Source: Enterococcus lacertideformus
GTDB lineage: Bacteria; Bacillota; Bacilli; Lactobacillales; Enterococcaceae
Assembly (NCBI GenBank): GCA_015680865.1
Contig: JADAKE010000023.1
Location: 62,001 to 126,000 of the forward strand
DNA: 64,000 nt
Reading direction: 5' to 3'
This document shows, one piece after another, positions 58,445 to 64,000 of the stretch (positions are counted from its first letter, which is position 1; each line of letters starts with the position of its first letter). The notes beneath the pieces were generated by a model, which had not been told where the DNA came from, searched no databases, and was given only the letters and a program-made list of their open reading frames with translations. The translations under genes were made by a program, and so were the position numbers.

Positions 58445-59269
58445 TTACGATGCCGATAATAATGTTTTTGCCCACCCTTTCGTTTTATTGATAGATAGTA
58501 ACAACCCTACCATATAAATTGTTAGTCCTAAAACAATTCCCCATAAACTATTTCCGACCTCTTCCATTAACTTCATAAACAAAATAGGATATGTAATCAA
58601 AACGAGTGCAATGAACGTCGACTGCAGTCCCGTTGCAGCAAAATTTTTAAAAAATCCCTTAGTCATAGAAGAAAATTCTTGACTTGGTAAAGCACCCATA
58701 GGGATTGGCGCCATGACACTAAAAATATACAGCTCCATAAATCGTAGATAAATGGTTACTTGGATGAGTGCGCGTACAACTAATGCCACTAAGAATAGGA
58801 TACACATAACCAATAACACCACTAATTGTGCCCAGAATCCTTCCTCAGCGACCGCTTGACTCACTTTTTCTGATACATCTTTTACCGTTCCAGTATTTCC
58901 CACTTCTAACACTTTATAGGTCAGATTAGAAGTAATAACGATGATACCATCCAATAGATCTTGAATTCGTAAAATGATTACATAACAAATAGCAAATTTG
59001 ATAAATGCTTTAATAATCATTTCAAAACCAAGCATGGGAGCGCCTCCTGCGCCTTCTACCTTTAATGAAATTTTTTGAAACTCCAACAGAATAAAGATAG
59101 CTAAAATCGATAACGACAGAGGTATAACGACTATCGTCTGTAAATTTTTCACTAACTGATAGGCATCATATAAATATTCAGATAGGTTCTGACTCAATGT
59201 ATTTTGTAAATCCTCTCCATTCAGATAAAACATTATCTGATTGAAAATATTCATTATTGCTCCATGCAT
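58445..59269 (-). CDS. VirB6/TrbL-like conjugation membrane protein (PrgH-like)
   Basis: A 274-residue polytopic protein with a soluble N-terminal helix pair (MFYLNGEDLQNTLSQNLSEYLYDAYQL) and about six membrane helices. The loop FMELYIFSVMAPIPMGALPSQEFSSMTKGFF is the best conserved segment of this family (APIPMA-type motif). It forms the channel through the membrane. It lies between the small two-helix protein and PrgI, the standard order. An ATG at 59255 is an alternative start. Confidence 0.85.
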   Translation of the reverse strand: MHGAIMNIFNQIMFYLNGEDLQNTLSQNLSEYLYDAYQLVKNLQTIVVIPLSLSILAIFILLEFQKISLKVEGAGGAPMLGFEMIIKAFIKFAICYVIILRIQDLLDGIIVITSNLTYKVLEVGNTGTVKDVSEKVSQAVAEEGFWAQLVVLLVMCILFLVALVVRALIQVTIYLRFMELYIFSVMAPIPMGALPSQEFSSMTKGFFKNFAATGLQSTFIALVLITYPILFMKLMEEVGNSLWGIVLGLTIYMVGLLLSINKTKGWAKTLLSAS

Positions 59270-59292
59270 AAATTAAACGCCCACTTTCAGCA

Positions 59293-59523
59293 TTATTTCA
59301 AAAGAGAGGCAAAATCAAATTGAGTACCAAACCACCCTGCAGCTACTAAAATTAAACCACCACCTACAATTTGCCAAATTCCTTGTTGCAATTGTGGTCC
59401 ATTTTTATCTTTTAAAGCCCCAGCTAAAATAATTGTTCCCCAAATCAACCACAAACCGCCACCTACTAAAGTAAAATTCGAAACTAACTTAAAAACCTGT
59501 TCTAATAAATTTGCGTCTGTCAT
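59293..59523 (-). CDS. small two-helix conjugation protein (Maff2/VirB2-like)
   Basis: A 76-residue protein with two hydrophobic segments (residues 18-36 and 51-67) separated by KDKNGPQLQQG, the layout of Maff2-family and pilin-like small subunits encoded before VirB6-like genes in Gram-positive elements. Strong ribosome binding site AAAAAGGAG. Intact. Confidence 0.75.
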   Translation of the reverse strand: MTDANLLEQVFKLVSNFTLVGGGLWLIWGTIILAGALKDKNGPQLQQGIWQIVGGGLILVAAGWFGTQFDFASLLK

Positions 59524-59827
59524 AAATGATTTCTCCTTTTTAAATGATTGTATTCTCTGTTACTAATTATTAGTATATGGGATTTTCTTTTATTTAGTTT
59601 ACCAGTTATTTCTAACTTCAGAAATTTTAGAAATAACTATCTTCGGAAAATTTAACAAGATGGATTAAATCAAGTTAATTCTAGCAATTGCTAGAAAAAA
59701 CGGCATACATCTTCTGAGATCCCTTATGAGTTAATTGATTATTATTTGTTATTCTACCATTCAATGATTGCAAAAAAATTTTCTTAGACTAACCTTATTG
59801 TCTAAGAAAATTCTTGTTAGTTAAAAA
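59524..59827. promoter_or_regulatory. intergenic region with three dyads: candidate promoter/operator of the secretion genes
   Basis: The only long gap inside the module. It contains AGTTATTTCTAA/TTAGAAATAACT (59604-59638, 12-bp arms), the 18-bp perfect palindrome TTCTAGCAATTGCTAGAA (59679-59696), and the virD4 terminator. The first two have no T run and look like protein-binding sites ahead of the small two-helix gene. Confidence 0.5.
59772..59812 (-). terminator. terminator after the VirD4-like gene
   Basis: AATTTTCTTAGAC and GTCTAAGAAAATT form a 13-bp perfect stem, and on the minus strand a T run of seven follows, partly within the stem base. Confidence 0.8.
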
Positions 59828-61447
59828 TTATGTAGATAAATTACGATGATACATATACTTGTCTGTTACATCTCCTAGTTTTTTGTAATTCTTATGTTTA
59901 ACAATGTCATATTTTTCAGATAAGAATGGATTGACCCCACGTATTTTCAGAATACATTGCTGTCCTTTTAAACTAGCCACTTCATCTGGATCCATCAAAT
60001 TACGCCCCAACTTTTGGAAACTTTCATTAAAAGAGCCGCTCGCACCTTTGGTCACACTGATATTTCTTTGCTCAATCGTTTCTTTTCCTAGAAGTTTTGA
60101 GATATATTCATGGGTACTTTGTTCCATTCCTCCTAAATATAAAAAGACATCACTTGTTACAATGATGGTTTCCCAAGTGTCCTTATATAGGGTCTTCAAT
60201 TGACTGATATTTTGCAAAATAACATTTGTTGAAATTTCGCGACTTCGAATAACTGAGATTACTTTTTCAAAATCAGGAATCTGTCCGATACTCGCAAATT
60301 CATCCAAAATACAACGCACATGACAAGGCAAGCGCCCTTTGTATATATTATCTGCTTTATAAACAAGCATATCAAAGAGTTGCTGGTACATCATACTAGG
60401 GATATCAAATGGTGATAACCTTACCCCCAAACTAACTAAGATACTTTTTGTTGTTTTATCTCCAGATAGTTTAAAAATTTTGTATTGCGCAACAGCAAAA
60501 TTGGTTGGATCTTTTTCCTCTAACTCATTGAATAAAATATCTAAAGGACTGACAAAACCTGGAACATCTTCTTGAATGTCCGCTAAACGGACAAGTTCAA
60601 TGACATTTCCTAATGTTCGATCTTCTTCAACGACTTCTTGGATCAAATAACTAAAAATAGCCATTAGTAGGGCAGTTTATGCTTTTTCCCAGAAATCATC
60701 GCCACCCTTTTTATCAGGGTTTGACGTATTCTTAATTAAATTATTTACGATTTTTAAAATATCGTCTTCTGTTTTGATGTAATTAAAAGGGTTGTAGTGA
60801 TGTGTATCTCGCCGATTAATCAAATCAAAGACCTTGATTTTATACCCAGCTTCTTCAAACATTTTCCCAGTCTCCATCAATAATAAACCTTTTGAATCAC
60901 TAACAACATAAGAAGAATGCATCTGCATCAAATTCGGTTTCACATAGAACAGTGTCTTACCACTACCAGCTCCTCCAACAACAACCACATTTTTGTTTCG
61001 ATTAAAATTATCTTTGCCTGTGATTTTCATTCTCCCAGATAAAGACAAACTTTCGGTTTTTGTTAATAAGATATTAAAATCTTTTTTCTTAGCCAAAAAA
61101 GCTTTGATGTCACGATATTTCCCCCATCTGGCACTCCCGTATTCCTCTCCTGGACGAATCTTTTTTTCATCGAATGTTTTATACAACACAAATAATCCAT
61201 AGGCGAGCACCAAAATACCACTTCCCATTAACGGCTTCATAGCAAAGGAGAAGTGAAACGAAAAATCAGAAATTTCATCCACCGTCTGCAAGAAGGATGC
61301 AGTTATTTTTTCTAATAATGGTACTGCTTCATATTGGGAAGATAATAATAAAAAAACCGTACGGTTACCAATATAAAGTACTGAACTGACCACAATGACA
61401 TGAACAATCCATAGTTGGCGCTGCAATTTTTTCAAATGTTTTATCAT
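59828..61447 (-). pseudogene. VirD4/TraG-type coupling protein, in-frame TAA
   Basis: Hexameric ATPase that hands the DNA-relaxase complex to the channel. Two N-terminal membrane helices (residues 10-32 and 70-90) precede EYGSARWGKYRDI, Walker A VGGAGSGKTLFYVKPN, SDSKGLLL, Walker B VRCILDEFASIGQIPDFEK and SREISTNVILQNISQL. A TAA at 60677-60679 lies in FWEKA*TALLMAIFSYL, where the family has Glu. The same frame runs on to 59828, 540 codons in all, so only one substitution separates it from an open gene. Confidence 0.9.
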
Positions 61448-61490
61448 CCTTTCTTTTAAATGAATTTTTTATAAAGATACTTGCCTTTAA

Positions 61491-64000
61491 TCAACTAATT
61501 TCTTCGGCGATAGGTCCTTTTGAGCTTTTGGATTGTGTTTGACGTGCTACGTCTTTCCTCATATTCGATGTTGATTGACCAATTGCATTTTCGGTCAATT
61601 TCGCAAATCTCTCCGGTCCTTTTCTTCTCTGTTGCTGTCGTTCACCTTCATGCACTTCTACAGAGAAAGGCATTGAGGCATTTACCTGATCGTTTGAGCT
61701 AATTGATCCACGTTGTCTAGTAGCTTTTCTTGTATTTATTTGTTCTTGATTTATTGTCTGTACTTGATTTATTGTCTGTTCGTGATTTTCATTTTTTGTA
61801 ATTGAAGAAACTAGCTCTTTAAATAAATTGCCTAATGAAACATGTTGCCCTTTTTCTTTATCTTCTTTAAATTTTTCCATAATTAACTGTTCACGATTTT
61901 TATTTTCTCTATTTGAAAGCTTGTTTTGAATCGGTTTAAGGATAAGTTTATCTACTAAGATCATTGCCCAACAAGAGATAAATGCACTTGCGGCTGCTAA
62001 AACTGCCGACCCTACAACAGAACCTGCTAAAGCTGGGAATGCAGCTCCTAAAAAACCGCCTCCAGCGAAAGTTAAAGCAACCATCATGCTAATCGTTAAG
62101 GCAAGCGAAAATTTATTATTCCATATACGTTTGCCTGCGCTCTTCAAGAAATCTTGTGTTTTGTTCTTTAATCGAGTCCCAAAAGGTAACTTCTCTCCGG
62201 TATAAGGGTCAAGGCCATTTGAGCGCCTCTCTTTTTGTTCAAGTGTCAGTGTTTCAGAATGCCCAAAAGGAAGTACTTGTTTCACTTTTTTAACAACTGG
62301 CGTAATTGTTTTTTCTTTAGCTATCTGCAACCCTTGTTTCACTTTGTTTCCTACATACATTACTGGACTAAAAGCTTTTTCTATTTTTTTCGTTGCATTC
62401 GGAAATTTATTTTTGAACCCTGTAGTTACTTTTTCAGTGATTTTAGGAATAATTTTGGAAACCGCATTTAATACTTTTTGCCCAACATAACTACCGATAA
62501 GCAATGTCTTTACCGAGTTTATAACTTGTGCACCTTGGTCTGCAAATGAGACTCTAGGCATCACACTCTGCACATAACTAGGAATTGCATTAAGAAAAAT
62601 CATCGGTGCAAACCACAATGCTTGACGCCCTAAAAAAACATAAGTTGAAGGTCGTGAAAACATCTTATACCAGCGATTTTTAAGATCTTTATGGTCTGTT
62701 GCTTTTAACTCTTTGACTTTTTCTTCTAGTTCAGCTGTATGACGCTTAATATCCGCAAACTCTTTTTCATCTTTGGGCTTTGTTTTTTCTATATATTCAT
62801 TTAATTTTTCTTCATTTCCTAGTATCTTGTTTACTTTATCTAACAATTGTATGTTTTTAGCTAATTCAAATTTTTCTTCGTTTCCTAGTATCTCGTTTGC
62901 TTTCTCTAATAGTTGTATGTTTTTATTAGCTAATTCATAACTTTCTTCTTTTCCTAGTATCACATTTTCTTTCTTTAATAATTGCATGTTTTCATCTAAT
63001 ATAAACTTTACTTTTAGCAGTTTATCATCTATATTTTCTTCTTTATTTTCAAGTATCTCATTTACTTTCTCTAGTAATTGTGGGGTTCCAGCTAATATAG
63101 TTTTTACTTCTAGCAGTTTTTTCTCTAGCTGTTTGCTTTGCTTTTTTGTTGGATCAAGGAAAAAATTATCTAGTGGACCTAAATTTAATAATTCATTTTG
63201 TAGACGAATTTCTTCCGTTAATACAGCTGACTTTGCTTGCAAATTATTTATAATCGCTACCTTAGTTTCTTCGGAGACTTTATTAGCTGTACTTGTATGT
63301 GTTTCCTTATTCAATATCTCTTCTGTCTTTGTTTGCTGATTACTACTCTCATTACTTTCCACTTGGGGAGGTACCAGTTGATCATTGGAATCTCTATCTA
63401 TTTTAAGGAATGAGTTTTTGTCTGGTTCTTTAGATAGAAGCGTAATATTTTCTTGATTATTCTCATATAGTTTTCCCCTAAGTATTGAGCTTCCATCTGG
63501 CGATTCATAAGGCTTTTCATCTTCCTTGCCATTCCGATTTAGTTTTGGTCTGGAATTTCCGGAAATTGGATCTACTTCTGATAGAGACTTATCATCTTTG
63601 CTATCCACCTTAGAATTACTAAGACTTACTGGCGGTTTAGGAATCGGCTCCATCTCTTTATTTACTATTTCTAAAACTTTTGCCATATCACTGGACTCAA
63701 CGCTCGCTGAAGCACGATCGCCATCAGTTGCTGAAGTTAGCTCCATATGTTTTGTGTGTACATGTTTTTTTAATTGCGTAAGTTTCTGTTTTAAGGCATC
63801 TATTTCTTTAGATAAGTTATTTACAATTTCTTGATTACCATTTAGATGATGTCTTGCTATAGCTATTCTTATATTAGAAAGATGAGTAGCAGACTCCATC
63901 CCACCAGGTTGAAAAGCTTTTTCTGGGTTTTTGCTTAGTTCCGGTAACGAATTTGTTAGTTGACTTAATTCTTCTATTTTCCTTGTTGCTGCGTCTTTCG
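61491..64000 (-). CDS. large conjugation-module membrane protein with coiled-coil repeats (5' end outside window)
   Basis: The frame is open from the right edge to 61491 (an ATG at 63899 is internal; codons for KDAATRKIEELSQLTNSLPE precede it). The N-terminal half is polar and coiled-coil, with tandem repeats around LLEKVNEIL and LGNEEKFELAKNIQLLDKVN (DNA about 62810-63095). Then come a helix near FLGRQALWFAPMIFLNAI and a long hydrophobic block (LALTISMMVALTFAGGGFLG and on to ILVDKLI). The tail is basic and Gln-rich. Function unknown; the position before VirD4 suggests a transfer or surface-exclusion-type component. At least 836 codons. Confidence 0.65.
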   Translation of the reverse strand, partial: KDAATRKIEELSQLTNSLPELSKNPEKAFQPGGMESATHLSNIRIAIARHHLNGNQEIVNNLSKEIDALKQKLTQLKKHVHTKHMELTSATDGDRASASVESSDMAKVLEIVNKEMEPIPKPPVSLSNSKVDSKDDKSLSEVDPISGNSRPKLNRNGKEDEKPYESPDGSSILRGKLYENNQENITLLSKEPDKNSFLKIDRDSNDQLVPPQVESNESSNQQTKTEEILNKETHTSTANKVSEETKVAIINNLQAKSAVLTEEIRLQNELLNLGPLDNFFLDPTKKQSKQLEKKLLEVKTILAGTPQLLEKVNEILENKEENIDDKLLKVKFILDENMQLLKKENVILGKEESYELANKNIQLLEKANEILGNEEKFELAKNIQLLDKVNKILGNEEKLNEYIEKTKPKDEKEFADIKRHTAELEEKVKELKATDHKDLKNRWYKMFSRPSTYVFLGRQALWFAPMIFLNAIPSYVQSVMPRVSFADQGAQVINSVKTLLIGSYVGQKVLNAVSKIIPKITEKVTTGFKNKFPNATKKIEKAFSPVMYVGNKVKQGLQIAKEKTITPVVKKVKQVLPFGHSETLTLEQKERRSNGLDPYTGEKLPFGTRLKNKTQDFLKSAGKRIWNNKFSLALTISMMVALTFAGGGFLGAAFPALAGSVVGSAVLAAASAFISCWAMILVDKLILKPIQNKLSNRENKNREQLIMEKFKEDKEKGQHVSLGNLFKELVSSITKNENHEQTINQVQTINQEQINTRKATRQRGSISSNDQVNASMPFSVEVHEGERQQQRRKGPERFAKLTENAIGQSTSNMRKDVARQTQSKSSKGPIAEEIS

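Noticed and set aside
2474..60679. TAA read as a sense codon (stop-codon reassignment)
   Set aside because: TAA also ends many intact genes here in the normal place, and only a few genes contain it internally; nonsense substitution is simpler.

Overview
The window looks like chromosomal DNA of an Enterococcus, probably of the E. faecium / E. hirae / E. durans group. This is judged from low GC, typical AGGAGG ribosome binding sites, the gltX-(T-box)-cysE-cysS-mrnC-rlmB-yacP-sigH order, and rpoBC lying apart from rplJL. I cannot fix the species without a database search. No tRNA, rRNA or CRISPR array was seen.

Layout. 1-2.1 kb: a pair of M16 peptidase genes (minus strand). 2.3-4.6 kb: mscL, a small membrane protein, an ElaA-type acetyltransferase and veg. 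4.7-14.2 kb: a minus-strand housekeeping run (dut, radA, yacL, gltX, Cys T-box, cysE, cysS, mrnC, rlmB, yacP, sigH). 14.4-16.5 kb: proBA. 16.6-26.7 kb: accessory genes, comprising an Rrf2 regulator divergent from an NmrA-like oxidoreductase, a dihydrouridine synthase, an ABC exporter, and a membrane MutS-like ATPase with a decayed paralogue. 27.2-28.1 kb: rplM-rpsI with a promoter and a candidate L13 leader. 28.4-34.3 kb: a secreted protein, Dps, a gluconate-type kinase, a prepilin peptidase, MsrA and an orphan gene. 34.6-42.4 kb: rpoB-rpoC with their own promoter and a terminator in the leader. 42.4-45.1 kb: a TrpXYZ-like ABC importer behind an elaborate attenuator. 45.6-46.6 kb: birA. 48.1-50.8 kb: the decayed remains of a flavin-based extracellular electron transfer (EET) locus (dmkB', 'pplA, fmnB, dmkA). 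51-64 kb: a minus-strand type IV secretion (conjugation) module that runs off the right edge, with VirD4, VirB6, PrgI/VirB3, VirB4 and PrgK-like proteins.

A striking property is the number of broken genes. By eye I count about 17 single-base indels or in-frame TAA codons. Most indels lie in A/T runs. Several substitutions look like G to T changes (GAA to TAA, GAT to TAT). They hit ymfH, ymfF, mscL, elaA, sigH, yacP, mrnC, cysE, an ABC permease, gntK, fmnB, dmkA, prgK-like, virB4 and virD4. The large essential genes rpoB, rpoC, gltX, cysS, birA, rplM and rpsI are all intact. Either the assembly carries errors or the strain is decaying, perhaps as a mutator; read-level data would decide.

The best candidates for new biology are: the leader of the TrpX-like operon, with a 27-codon peptide rich in Phe/Tyr, mutually exclusive hairpins and a terminator; the terminator in the rpoB leader; the EET locus deletion scar; a family of long perfect palindromes; and the conjugation module with its 993-codon three-domain hydrolase whose CHAP cysteine is a serine.
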